Shown here: one piece after another, positions 34,673 to 43,475 of the stretch
Numbering within the stretch: position 1 is the stretch's first letter
How the letters are laid out: every line of letters starts with the position of its first letter
Assembly: GCA_013152325.1 (NCBI GenBank)
Contig: JAADGN010000073.1
Location: 1-43,475 of the forward strand
Length of the DNA: 43,475 nucleotides
Direction of reading: 5' to 3'
From: Chloroflexota bacterium
GTDB lineage: Bacteria > Chloroflexota > Anaerolineae > Anaerolineales > Villigracilaceae
Notes under the pieces: model-generated
What the model saw: the letters and a program-made list of their open reading frames with translations, nothing else
Told to the model about the DNA's origin: nothing
The model's database searches: none
Made by a program: the position numbers and the translations under genes

Positions 34673-35687
34673 TCTGCCGGTCTACCTTCCCCATGGGATA
34701 ATCCTCCAGCGCATCAATGCCAACCCAACGCAAGGATCCGTTTTTGGATATCCGAACCGGTTCACAGCGAAAGGCATGTACCGTAACCCGAAAATGAGTA
34801 TACGCATGACGCACGATCCCCAGCGGACCCATCACCCGGACCCTTAGCCCGTATCCCGTTTCCAGCGCCTGGCCCAGTCCCTGGGCCGGATCGCCGTCCA
34901 CGCGCCCGTTGGGGAACTCCCACATCCCACCCAGCAATCCTTTCGACGGACGCCGCGCCAGCAGCACGCGTCCATCCCGGCGAACCACCGCCGCCGCCTG
35001 GACGTAATGCGGCACGGTCCGTTTCGCCTTCCGCACGGGACGCGCTTCCTGCACGCCGAGCGCGTACGCCTGACACAAATCGTTCAGCGGACAATGTCCG
35101 CAATCCGGATTGCGCGATGTGCAGACCGCAGCGCCCAAATCCATCAATGCCTGGTTGTAGTCCCCGGCCTGGCCAATCGGGAGATTCTCTGCGGCCAAAT
35201 CCCACAACGTGCGTTCGGCGGCTGTCGTCCCAAGCGCCTCGCGCACATCGAAGAGACGGGCGAAAACGCGCCGAATATTGCCATCCAGGGTCGGCTCGTC
35301 CAGGCCAAAAGCCATCGACGCGATCGCGCCGGCCGTATAACGCCCAATGCCAGGCAGCCCGCGCAGGGATTTCACGTCACGCGGCAATTCGCATCCATAC
35401 TTCTCGACCACGATTTGCGCGGCGCGGTGCAAATTGCGCGCCCGGCTGTAGTAGCCCAACCCTTCCCACAGATTCAACACATCCTGCTCCGCCGCCGCCG
35501 CCAGATCGGCCACATCTGGAAAACGCATCATCCAGCGCTCGAAATACGGGATGACCGTCTCGACGCGCGTCTGCTGGAGCATGATCTCCGAAACCCACAC
35601 TGCGTACGGGTCCGGGTGTCCGCGCCAGGGTAGCGTGCGCCCGTTTTGACGGTACCAGGCCAAAAGTCGACGTGCGAGTTCGCTCAT
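34647..35687 (-). CDS. mutY: A/G-specific adenine glycosylase with NUDIX-like C-terminus
   Basis: LLAWYRQNGRTLPWRGHPDPYAVWVSEIMLQQTRVETVIPYFERWM, LPGIGRYTAGAIASMAFG, C-x6-C-x2-C-x5-C cluster (CTSRNPDCGHCPLNDLC). Confidence 0.95.
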   Translation of the reverse strand: MSELARRLLAWYRQNGRTLPWRGHPDPYAVWVSEIMLQQTRVETVIPYFERWMMRFPDVADLAAAAEQDVLNLWEGLGYYSRARNLHRAAQIVVEKYGCELPRDVKSLRGLPGIGRYTAGAIASMAFGLDEPTLDGNIRRVFARLFDVREALGTTAAERTLWDLAAENLPIGQAGDYNQALMDLGAAVCTSRNPDCGHCPLNDLCQAYALGVQEARPVRKAKRTVPHYVQAAAVVRRDGRVLLARRPSKGLLGGMWEFPNGRVDGDPAQGLGQALETGYGLRVRVMGPLGIVRHAYTHFRVTVHAFRCEPVRISKNGSLRWVGIDALEDYPMGKVDRQIARGLHDG

Positions 35688-38236
35688 TTCAGGCAACCAG
35701 CGGATAGCGGCTCGCCCAGATAGGTGATGTCCGCATCCACAAAAGAAACCGTCCTCACTTCGAGGTAATCCCCATGCTGGCAACCAAGCACGATCACATC
35801 CGCGCCATTTGGGAACGCCGCCGGGGTTTCTCCCATCGGCAGGACGGCTTGCGTGACAGTCTGGTCGATGACGATAAAGCCCATGCGGGGAAAATCGCGC
35901 TGCGCATACGCGGCCCAGGGATGTGCCGAAAAAATACCGTCACCCCGGCGATAGAAACGCGGGTAGAGCAGGCGTCCCGCAAGGATGACTGCGTCAGGCT
36001 GCTCCGCAAAAGCCTGCAATCCGGGGAGCGTATTCCCGGCATCCTGCATGCTCGGCAAACTGGCAGCCCGGGCAATGAGCGCATCTTCGGGGAGACTCTC
36101 GAAATGGGGCGGGATGGCCGTTTCCATCATCCAGGGCAAAAAGCCAATCACCAGAAAACCGGCGGCAACAAGGCCCGCCTTCGCCCAGGGGATTTTCGAC
36201 GGCGCGTATCCGGCGTCCTCCGATTGCCTCACCGAAATGGTGAACAAACGTCCCAGGTCGGCGCCAAACAGCAACGCGGCTCCGCCAAGCAGTTCGACGA
36301 CTCCAATACCAAAGTAGAAATAGGCCACCCAGTCAACCGGCAAGTCGTAACGCCAGCCGGAGAAACGCGCCACGCCGTTGGCAAGCGCATACCCCAAATT
36401 GAAGGCCAACGGGATGAACCCGATCCAGCGCAGATGATGCCAGGCCGCGCCCAGTCCGACCGCGATCAGCGCCAGGTAGAAAACGATCAAAACAATGTTG
36501 TAGCCAGCCAGGCGACCATCCCAGGTCGTCCAGTAGAGATTGACCGGCGCCTGGAGGCCGTCAAACCGTTCGAACAATGGCAGCGCCAGCAAACCGTCGA
36601 TTTCGGTCGCCATGAAATGGTTGGCGATAAACCCCGCCGCATAGCCGGGATTCTGGATCACGAATCCAAGCAGGTTGTTCGCAAGGCTCTCGGATTCGAA
36701 ATCAAAAGCATCCAGATTCAGGTTTTCTGAGAAACTGTATTGACTGGAAAGCAAGGCCAATTGCTGCGGGTCATCGAAGGTCACCTTGCCGGTCACATGC
36801 CAGTTGTGGAGCAGCCACGGTCCCACGCTGACCGTCACGCCCAGCACAAACACCAGCGCCGCCACCACCCACTGCCTCCAGCGCGGCCAGAAGGCCAGCA
36901 GGGCAATAAAAAAGATGAAAGGCAAAATGAGCATCGATTGCGTGCGCAGCAACAGCAGCAGACCAAACACACCGCCCGCAACAAGCGGCAGCAGGCCCTG
37001 CCGCGCATCCTTCCGCGCCGATTGCAGCCAACGAAGGACAAGCAGCGCGCCCAGACTGAGCACCAGGGCCGTCGGGACGTCGGTCAGCATCATTTTTGAG
37101 TTTGACACCCGCGCGGCTGACGATATCCAGAGCCCCGTCAACTCCCGGAATATTGCCAGCAGGCCAATCGTCACGCCGGCCGCGCGGCTGTGCAACTTCT
37201 TGCCCAGAAAATACAAGACGACCGGGAACAAGGCCAACACGATCGTCTGCCCCATGATGATCCTGTCATAGCGAACGCCAAACAGGGCGTGCAGTCCAGC
37301 CAGAAAAACAACGTACAGCGGGCGCGGCGGAACGCGGACCATAAAACCATTGCCGAGCAACAAACCCTGCGAGAGATAATCGTAAAAACCGGCGTCCGAA
37401 TAGGGCAGCGGCTGACCAAGGGGGTAGGCAATCGGGGAATAAAAACTGTTCTTCAATACGTCGAGGGGAACACTTAACCAACTGCCAACCGCGACGCCCC
37501 ATAACGCCAAAGCCAGCAGGGCATCGGTCAAGGTCCCCGCTTTTGCGTCGCGATCAAAATGGACCCGCAAGCCGAGGACAAGGATGAACAAGCCCCCAAG
37601 AACGGCCAGGGCGACTTGCCAGCCTTGCAGGGCCACTCCCGGTTCCGCCCAATAGGCTGGATCCGGGATCAGGCCCAGACGAGTTCGTTTCACGACGACC
37701 ATCACGAGCAGCAAAACAGCCAGCGCAATGCCCGCGGCGCGGTAGACATGTTTTCGCTTCAGGAACGTCCGCCAATGGAATCCATGGCGGAGCAGCAGCA
37801 ACCAGATGGTCAACTGCAAACCAAGGACGAGAACATATAACAGCAGCGGACGAGAACGCAGAAAAACCTGCATCAGCCGCTCCGGGTCGAAATAGCGCAA
37901 TAAAAACAGCCCCGCGCCGGCAGCCAGGGCTGCGACAGCAGAGATCACCGTCAGGCCAGTGTAGAACTTTGCAGAGCGGGCGGGGTCCAACCACCGCTCC
38001 CGCCAGTCGTCACTGCGCCACGAGAGCAGCCCAAAGAAAACGGAAGCGGCCATAACGGCAGTCAGGCCGCTTATCAGCACCAAACGGGTGGTGGAAAATC
38101 CCAGGAAAACGCTGTTCTTTGGGTCAGGCGGAATCAGGATCAGGGCGGTCAGCGCAATGCCCCCTTCCAGAAAGGCCATTAAAAAGAAAAGCGGCCAACG
38201 GGTTGAGAGCGGCTTGGAGGCTGTTTTTGATTTCAT
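35684..38236 (-). CDS. Large multi-pass membrane protein, ArnT/PMT-like glycosyltransferase candidate
   Basis: Many TM helices; PYSDAGFYDYLSQGLLLGNGFMVRVPPRPLYVVFLAGLHALFG region typical of GT39/83-like proteins. Confidence 0.7.
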   Translation of the reverse strand: MKSKTASKPLSTRWPLFFLMAFLEGGIALTALILIPPDPKNSVFLGFSTTRLVLISGLTAVMAASVFFGLLSWRSDDWRERWLDPARSAKFYTGLTVISAVAALAAGAGLFLLRYFDPERLMQVFLRSRPLLLYVLVLGLQLTIWLLLLRHGFHWRTFLKRKHVYRAAGIALAVLLLVMVVVKRTRLGLIPDPAYWAEPGVALQGWQVALAVLGGLFILVLGLRVHFDRDAKAGTLTDALLALALWGVAVGSWLSVPLDVLKNSFYSPIAYPLGQPLPYSDAGFYDYLSQGLLLGNGFMVRVPPRPLYVVFLAGLHALFGVRYDRIIMGQTIVLALFPVVLYFLGKKLHSRAAGVTIGLLAIFRELTGLWISSAARVSNSKMMLTDVPTALVLSLGALLVLRWLQSARKDARQGLLPLVAGGVFGLLLLLRTQSMLILPFIFFIALLAFWPRWRQWVVAALVFVLGVTVSVGPWLLHNWHVTGKVTFDDPQQLALLSSQYSFSENLNLDAFDFESESLANNLLGFVIQNPGYAAGFIANHFMATEIDGLLALPLFERFDGLQAPVNLYWTTWDGRLAGYNIVLIVFYLALIAVGLGAAWHHLRWIGFIPLAFNLGYALANGVARFSGWRYDLPVDWVAYFYFGIGVVELLGGAALLFGADLGRLFTISVRQSEDAGYAPSKIPWAKAGLVAAGFLVIGFLPWMMETAIPPHFESLPEDALIARAASLPSMQDAGNTLPGLQAFAEQPDAVILAGRLLYPRFYRRGDGIFSAHPWAAYAQRDFPRMGFIVIDQTVTQAVLPMGETPAAFPNGADVIVLGCQHGDYLEVRTVSFVDADITYLGEPLSAGCLK

Positions 38237-38312
38237 AAAATGACCTGACAACCAGACACGCACCTGACACTATTCGTGCATAGCCCCCATTGAGATCACT
38301 ACAACCCGCTCG

Positions 38313-38615
38313 TCAAAACTGGAAACCCCTGCGTGCAGGGACAACTTTATACGAGAAATTGTCGATATAACCGAACAGTTTTTCACGCAGTTCGCCCCAG
38401 TCCGCAGAAGCCAGCATGCGCTGGGCGTTGACCGCATCCGGCGCGATCATTCCCACCTGAATTTGCGGGTACTCGCCGTAGAGCGTCGCCCAGGCGTCCA
38501 CAGGTTGAAATCCGAGCCGCTGGATGCCGGGGATGAATTCACTGATCACGAACTCAAAGTATTCCTGTTCGTGATCAGGCGAGATATCCCAGGTCATCAA
38601 AACTTTGACAGCCAA
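38313..38615 (-). CDS. Hypothetical protein with possible ferredoxin-like (dimeric alpha-beta) fold
   Basis: MAVKVLMTWDISPDHEQEYFEFVISEFIPGIQRLGFQPVDAWATLYGEYPQIQVGMIAP. Confidence 0.65.
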   Translation of the reverse strand: MAVKVLMTWDISPDHEQEYFEFVISEFIPGIQRLGFQPVDAWATLYGEYPQIQVGMIAPDAVNAQRMLASADWGELREKLFGYIDNFSYKVVPARRGFQF

Positions 38616-38624
38616 AAAATGCTC

Positions 38625-39275
38625 CTATTTGCGCTGGTAATCCAGCACAACAACACGCGTTTCTCTCGGCAGTCCGCTGGTCGTTACTTTCAGCGAGGGC
38701 TGGGGTTCATCGGTGCCCAATCCCATCTCCTTGAGAAACTTGTCCAGCGGATCCAGAGACAGTTTCGTCGCCGGGGTGCCATAGTGCATCGGGACGATAA
38801 TATTCGGTTCCAGCAAACTGACCACTTCAGCCGCTTTGGCCGCGTTCAACCCGCCGCCGTTGCCGACCGGAACAAGCGCCACATTGACCGTGCCCAACGC
38901 CTCAACCTGCGCCCGGCTCAGCACCTGATTCAGGTCGCCCAAATGTGCGACGGTTATGCCATTATAGTCAAACACATACAGTGTGTTGCGCGGCTGCTCT
39001 TCCTTCGCTTTTTTCCCGTAACCGTTGGTCTGTACACCGGTAATGAAAACGCCGCCTATCTCATATTCGCCCGGCCCGGTGATGACGTGCGAATAGCCCT
39101 TCACGGCCCTGACAAAATTGTGTCCCGGCGTATCGTGGCTGACCGTTACAATATTGGCTTTGAGTTTCAGGGCCTCATAGCCGACCACACCATGATCGAA
39201 CGGATCAGTCACCACAGCCGCCAGGCCGCGTTCAGTCAAACGAAAACAGGAGTGCCCGTACCAAGTAATTTCCAT
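38625..39275 (-). CDS. Metallo-beta-lactamase-fold hydrolase (UPF0173-like)
   Basis: MEITWYGHSCFRLTERGLAAVVTDPF, IVTVSHDTPGHN, ITVAHLGDLNQVL, IIVPMHYGTPA. Confidence 0.9.
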   Translation of the reverse strand: MEITWYGHSCFRLTERGLAAVVTDPFDHGVVGYEALKLKANIVTVSHDTPGHNFVRAVKGYSHVITGPGEYEIGGVFITGVQTNGYGKKAKEEQPRNTLYVFDYNGITVAHLGDLNQVLSRAQVEALGTVNVALVPVGNGGGLNAAKAAEVVSLLEPNIIVPMHYGTPATKLSLDPLDKFLKEMGLGTDEPQPSLKVTTSGLPRETRVVVLDYQRK

Positions 39276-39389
39276 ATTCCAACCTCCAGGATTATTATAC
39301 CCGCAACTCCGAGCAGACCGGTAGGGCAGGATGTGAATCCCGCCGTTTGGGATGGATTATAATGCGCCCATTCTCGCCAAAGGAACACC

Positions 39390-40286
39390 ATGTCACAACG
39401 GAAAATCCTCCCTTATATTGAAGTCTTGTTTGCCGTGGTTGTATGGGGCGCATCGTTCATTGCCACAAAGGTCGCCCTGCGCGATGTCTCACCGGTCACA
39501 GTGATCTGGATGCGCTTCGCGATGGGCGTGGTCATCCTGGGCGCGGCGGTCGCCGCCCGCAAGGAATTCGCCTGGCCGGCGCGCAATGAATGGGCTTACT
39601 TTGCCCTGCTCGGCTTTTTGGGCATTACCTGGCATCAGTGGCTGCAATCAAACGGACTGGTCACCGCGCAGGCCTCGACCACGGCCTGGATCGTCGCCAC
39701 GACGCCGGTCTTCATGGCGCTGCTCGGATGGCTGGTCTTGAAGGAACGCCTGGGCTGGATGCGCGTCGCAGGCATCGCGTTGGCCGCGTTGGGTGTGCTG
39801 CTGGTGGTCAGCAGAGGCGATTTGCAGGCCATCTCCCTCGGAAAATTCGGCACGCCGGGCGATTTTCTCATCCTGGTCAGCGCGCCAAACTGGGCCATCT
39901 TCTCGACGCTTTCGCGACGCGGCTTGCAAAAACATCCGGCAGCGCGTATGATGTTCTACGTAATGACGCTCGGCTGGCTGTTCACCTCGGCGCTTTTCTT
40001 CTCCGGGGCAGGCCCATCCGAAATCCCCCGCCTGACGCTCAACGGCTGGGTGGGCATCGGCTTCCTGGGAATTTTCTGCTCCGGCCTGGCCTATATTGCC
40101 TGGTACGATGCGCTGCAAGCGCTGGAAGCCTCGCAGGTAGGCGCCTTCCTGTACCTTGAACCCCTGATCGCCATGCTCGTGGCCGCGGTTGTGCTGGCCG
40201 AGGCAATCACCTGGGCCGCGCTCGCGGGCGGCACGGTCATTCTTTTGGGCGTGTACCTGGTCAATCGCCCGACAAAACCGGCATGA
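39390..40286 (+). CDS. EamA/DMT-family transporter
   Basis: FAVVVWGASFIATKVALRDVSPVTVIWMRFAMG; about 10 TM; SQVGAFLYLEPLIAMLVAAVVLAEAITWAALAGGTVILLGVYLVNR. Confidence 0.95.
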   Translation: MSQRKILPYIEVLFAVVVWGASFIATKVALRDVSPVTVIWMRFAMGVVILGAAVAARKEFAWPARNEWAYFALLGFLGITWHQWLQSNGLVTAQASTTAWIVATTPVFMALLGWLVLKERLGWMRVAGIALAALGVLLVVSRGDLQAISLGKFGTPGDFLILVSAPNWAIFSTLSRRGLQKHPAARMMFYVMTLGWLFTSALFFSGAGPSEIPRLTLNGWVGIGFLGIFCSGLAYIAWYDALQALEASQVGAFLYLEPLIAMLVAAVVLAEAITWAALAGGTVILLGVYLVNRPTKPA

Positions 40287-41047
40287 AACCGAATCTGCTT
40301 CCGCGCCACACATCCAACGCCAGCGTCGCAGGGACGTCCGGCGGCGCATGGCGTTTGACGATCCCCGGCGGACGGCGCGGCGCGTACCGTCTGGCGCAAC
40401 TGGACGATTACACCGCCCTGCCCCGCAGCGGCTTCCGCTGGGATCCCCCCCTGACGTTGAGCCTGCGCGCGCGCGTCTCGGCGGAATCCATCCCCGGAAC
40501 GTGGGGCTTCGGCTTGTGGAACGATCCGTTCAGCGTTTCGCTGGGCTTGGCCGGGACGGCACGCCGCCTGCCCGCGCTCCCCAACGCGGCCTGGTTCTTC
40601 CATGCCTCGGCAGAAAATCATCTCTCGTTTCGCGACGACCAGCCGGCGAGCGGTTTCCTGGCGGCCACATTCCGGTCGCCGCGCTGGCCGCCGCTCCTGC
40701 TCGCGCCCGCGCTGCCGGGACTGCCCTTGCTGGCAATCCGTCCGGCGGCGCGTTCTATCCGGCAGCTACTCAGCCGAATCGTTCGACAAGACGCGAGGTT
40801 GCTGCCGTTGACCGTAACGGACTGGCACACCTACGAGCTGTTCTGGCTGCGCGAGGAAGTACGCTTCGCCGTGGATGGGGAGCTTGTCCACAAAACCGCG
40901 GCCAGCCCCCTCGGTCCACTGGGAATCGTACTGTGGATCGACAACCAATACGCGGCGTTCACGCCGGAAGGAAAAGTCGCCTTCGGCGCGCTGGAAAACC
41001 CGTCCCCCGCCTGGTTGGAATTGGAAGAGATCACGATCAGCGCATAA
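40283..41047 (+). CDS. Uncharacterised protein, possibly concanavalin/GH16-like beta-sandwich
   Basis: DWHTYELFWLREEVRFAVDGELVHKT...GIVLWIDNQYAAFTPEGKVAFG; overlaps the preceding stop by 4 nt. Confidence 0.75.
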   Translation: MKPNLLPRHTSNASVAGTSGGAWRLTIPGGRRGAYRLAQLDDYTALPRSGFRWDPPLTLSLRARVSAESIPGTWGFGLWNDPFSVSLGLAGTARRLPALPNAAWFFHASAENHLSFRDDQPASGFLAATFRSPRWPPLLLAPALPGLPLLAIRPAARSIRQLLSRIVRQDARLLPLTVTDWHTYELFWLREEVRFAVDGELVHKTAASPLGPLGIVLWIDNQYAAFTPEGKVAFGALENPSPAWLELEEITISA

Positions 41048-41152
41048 GGGCGGTCCACTCTTAAAACCCATCCGTTCAAACAGAATCAAAAAAACAGGTC
41101 GTGTTCAATTCACTTGTCCACACGACCTGTTTCCTGAATTCCATGCCGGCGA

Positions 41153-42160
41153 TCAATGACTGCTGCTCCCTTTACCGCTATTGGCGCTATTTCCATTGGC
41201 GCTGCTTCCTTTATCGCCGTTTTCCGGTTTCCCCGGGTCCGTTGGCTTGCGCGTTGGCTGGGGGCGAGGGGTGTTGGTGGGCTTGCGCGTCGGCGACACC
41301 CTGGGTGTGTGCGTGGGCTGATGCGTTGGAGGCCCATCGTTGGACAAGGTTTGTGTTGGCCCGGCCCGACGGGTTGGTGTTTGCGCCGGATAAGTATGCC
41401 CCGGTTGGCCAACCTGCATGGAGGCAATTTCGTCCGCCGAAAAGGCCAGCGCATCTTCGAACATTTCCCGCTGCCCGTTTGGCACTTTGGCGAGCAGTCG
41501 CTCGAGTTCCAACATATTCCTGTTCAGCGCGTTGTTCAGCATGGTCGCCAGCATACCTGCTTCAGGCGCGCCCTGATCTGCCAATGCGGTCACGATCTGA
41601 TTGGCCTGGTGGATGTGCAACTTATAATTTTCCAGAGGAGCTTCCAGCTCATCAAACCGCTGCCCATCGACCAACCCTGCAACTTCGTCCAGGCGATTTT
41701 GCGCAAATTGAATGTGCAGCGCCATCCTTGTCCCGTCGTTGAACGAGAGCGCCAAGCGGACATTTTCCACAGCGATCTTCAGGGGATATGCCCATTCCCC
41801 GGGCGCTGCGGCAGCAACAAAGATGTTGCTGCAGAGAAGCGCAAAGATCACCACCACAGCCACAGCCAAGCGCATCAGCCGCCGGGACCACCCAAACAAA
41901 CGCCGTTTCCGGGGTACTTGTTGACGGCTTTCGTCCTGGATCTGCGCCACCAAACGGCGCTTGGACGTCTCGACAAAACCCGGGCGGGGATCAAGCGTCT
42001 GTTTGCGGGTGTGAAGCCACAGCGCGGCTTCCAGTTCCGGGCGCAGTTCATCCGCCAGGCCTGGAAATTTCGCCAATGCAGATTCAATCGTTTCCTGCCC
42101 GTTCAGGACCGCGTCCAGGCAGGTCTGCAAAGCTTCCCTGATTTGCTCTTCGTTCATCAT
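41153..42160 (-). CDS. DUF5667-like membrane protein with low-complexity extracytoplasmic tail
   Basis: Helical N-terminus (CLDAVLNGQETIESALAKFPGLADELRPELEAALWL), one TM segment, PTRKPTNTPRPQPTRKPTDPGKPENG tail. Confidence 0.8.
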   Translation of the reverse strand: MMNEEQIREALQTCLDAVLNGQETIESALAKFPGLADELRPELEAALWLHTRKQTLDPRPGFVETSKRRLVAQIQDESRQQVPRKRRLFGWSRRLMRLAVAVVVIFALLCSNIFVAAAAPGEWAYPLKIAVENVRLALSFNDGTRMALHIQFAQNRLDEVAGLVDGQRFDELEAPLENYKLHIHQANQIVTALADQGAPEAGMLATMLNNALNRNMLELERLLAKVPNGQREMFEDALAFSADEIASMQVGQPGHTYPAQTPTRRAGPTQTLSNDGPPTHQPTHTPRVSPTRKPTNTPRPQPTRKPTDPGKPENGDKGSSANGNSANSGKGSSSH

Positions 42161-42723
42161 TTCTCTTCACCTGGCTTTTCAATCAACGCTTTCAGCGCTT
42201 TCAACGCCCGGTGCTGCATCACGCGGACCGAACCTTCGGAGCAGCCCATCACTTTGGCCGTCTCCGCTGGCGACAACTCACTCAAAAAACGTAAACTGAG
42301 CACAGTTTGGTAATTTTTCCGTAAACGGCCCAGAACCTGCAGCAATTCCTGCTGCTCCAAATTCCGGACAGCAACTTCTCCCGCAGACGTACTGTGATTC
42401 TGCAAAGCATTGACGTCCTGCCGGGACAGTGAACTCACCCGTCCAACGCGGCGATAATGGTCGACGAGCACGTTGTGTGCGATCCGCAGCAAAAAGGAAG
42501 AGAAACGAAACCCTCGCTCGCGATAGCGTGGCAGCGCCCTCCACGCGCGCAGGAAAACTTCCGACGTCAAATCCTCCGCGTCCAGGCGGCCGTCCAAACG
42601 AGCATACAGAAAACGAAAGACAACCCGAGCATAGCGCTCATATAGTTCGCCAAATGCATCTGCGCTGCCTGTCCGCGCTTGTTCTATCAGGGTGGCATCT
42701 TCCGGGAGTTGCGAATCAGGCAT
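42157..42723 (-). CDS. ECF-type RNA polymerase sigma factor
   Basis: DAFGELYERYARVVFRFLYARLDGRLDAEDLTSEVFLRAWRALPRY; sigma-4 LSLRFLSELSPAETAKVMGCSEGSVRVMQHRALKAL. Confidence 0.96.
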   Translation of the reverse strand: MPDSQLPEDATLIEQARTGSADAFGELYERYARVVFRFLYARLDGRLDAEDLTSEVFLRAWRALPRYRERGFRFSSFLLRIAHNVLVDHYRRVGRVSSLSRQDVNALQNHSTSAGEVAVRNLEQQELLQVLGRLRKNYQTVLSLRFLSELSPAETAKVMGCSEGSVRVMQHRALKALKALIEKPGEEK

Positions 42724-43103
42724 CTATCCTAACCTTTAAACGTAAAGATTGCAGTTTTGTTACATATTTCAGGCAGCGCCCCACATCTGTCTCTACCATA
42801 ATACTGGAATACTGGCCCCATTCTTCAAAGCGAAGTGAGCTAGCGAGCCAAGGACATTCCATTTTATCGTATTTTCACACCCAGGATAATGTTAAGTTGC
42901 TATCAAAAACAGGGGGGAGGGAAAAAAGCCAAAACAAGCACACCAATGTAAAAAGTCGTTTTCAACTGTAACAAATAGCGTTCGGGTACGTTCCTAATAT
43001 AGGAAATTCCCGTCGCCATATACCGGGTAATTTGCCTCATAAAACCAAACTTGGTTCCGTCCACGACCGAGATCTTAAGGAACGTAATGTGGTGAAATTT
43101 CGC

Positions 43104-43475
43104 ATGAGAACACACTTGCCGCGAACAGACAATAAACTTTCAGGGCAAAGCATGGTGGAGTTTGCCATAGTCTTGCCGATCTTACTTTTAATCCTTTTTG
43201 GGATCATCGAATTCGGACACCTGCTGTTTGTTTACTCGAGTGTGGTAACTGCCAGTCGGGAAGCCGCACGATATGGTTCAGCCGCCGGAAGTGCCGACGG
43301 GTGGACGCCATATTATCTGGATTGTGACGGCATTCGGGAAACAGCCAGGCGGACAGGGATATTGGCCAATATCCAGGACGAGAACATTGCCATCATGTAT
43401 GACGACGGCGTCAATACCTACTCCACAACGTGCCCTCCCTCTGATGACGTACACCTGGCGGATCGCATCGTGATC
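43104..43475 (+). CDS. TadE-like pilus assembly protein, truncated by the window edge
   Basis: Own translation: MRTHLPRTDNKLSGQSMVEFAIVLPILLLILFGIIEFGHLLFVYSSVVTASREAARYGSAAG...; open to the window end; in-frame GTG at 43092. Confidence 0.88.
   Translation, partial: MRTHLPRTDNKLSGQSMVEFAIVLPILLLILFGIIEFGHLLFVYSSVVTASREAARYGSAAGSADGWTPYYLDCDGIRETARRTGILANIQDENIAIMYDDGVNTYSTTCPPSDDVHLADRIVI

Noticed and set aside
33851-34786. 311-aa plus-strand ORF containing the 33907 palindrome
   Set aside because: Mostly antisense to pcm; low-complexity Arg/His/Gln sequence
43273-43473. 66-aa plus-strand ORF at the window edge
   Set aside because: Out of frame with the TadE-like coding sequence, which explains this region better
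1-43475. CRISPR arrays
   Set aside because: No regularly spaced direct repeats or cas-like proteins seen
1-43475. tRNA or rRNA genes
   Set aside because: No convincing cloverleaf or rRNA-like stretch noticed; a tRNAscan-SE/Infernal run would be decisive

Overview
The window has bacterial coding style, and several gene contents suggest Chloroflexota/Anaerolineae (inference only). The left 7.7 kb is a compact minus-strand operon for a bacterial microcompartment (BMC). It has four BMC-P pentamer genes, one BMC-H, one permuted CsoS1D-like BMC-T, an EutJ-like chaperone, an acylating aldehyde dehydrogenase, deoxyribose-phosphate aldolase (DeoC), an RpiB-type sugar-phosphate isomerase, an orphan 123-aa protein and a GntR/HutC regulator. 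This matches the sparsely characterised 'sugar-phosphate utilising' (SPU) BMC class. A minus-strand sigma70-like promoter (TTGAAT-N17-TATAAT) with an adjacent inverted repeat, and a terminator, bracket the operon. The three enzymes and the orphan protein carry similar amphipathic terminal helices, likely encapsulation peptides, and DeoC also has a four-Cys linker. Further right are an exopolysaccharide/cell-wall glycan cluster (FemAB-like, CapD-like, epimerase, sugar transferase, GT2) with a two-component system; a cyclophilin; a DUF45 peptidase; a RAYT-type transposase flanked by two 35-bp double-palindromic repeats; an intein-containing B12-dependent ribonucleotide reductase behind nrdR with paired NrdR-box-like palindromes; an alpha/beta hydrolase-acyl-CoA synthetase fusion; a Tat-lipoprotein amidohydrolase; RNase J with a structured leader; pcm; mutY; a large membrane glycosyltransferase-like protein; a DMT transporter; an ECF sigma/DUF5667 pair; and a truncated TadE-like gene at the right edge that the ORF track misses. 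All family calls come from reading the translated sequences; no database search was run.
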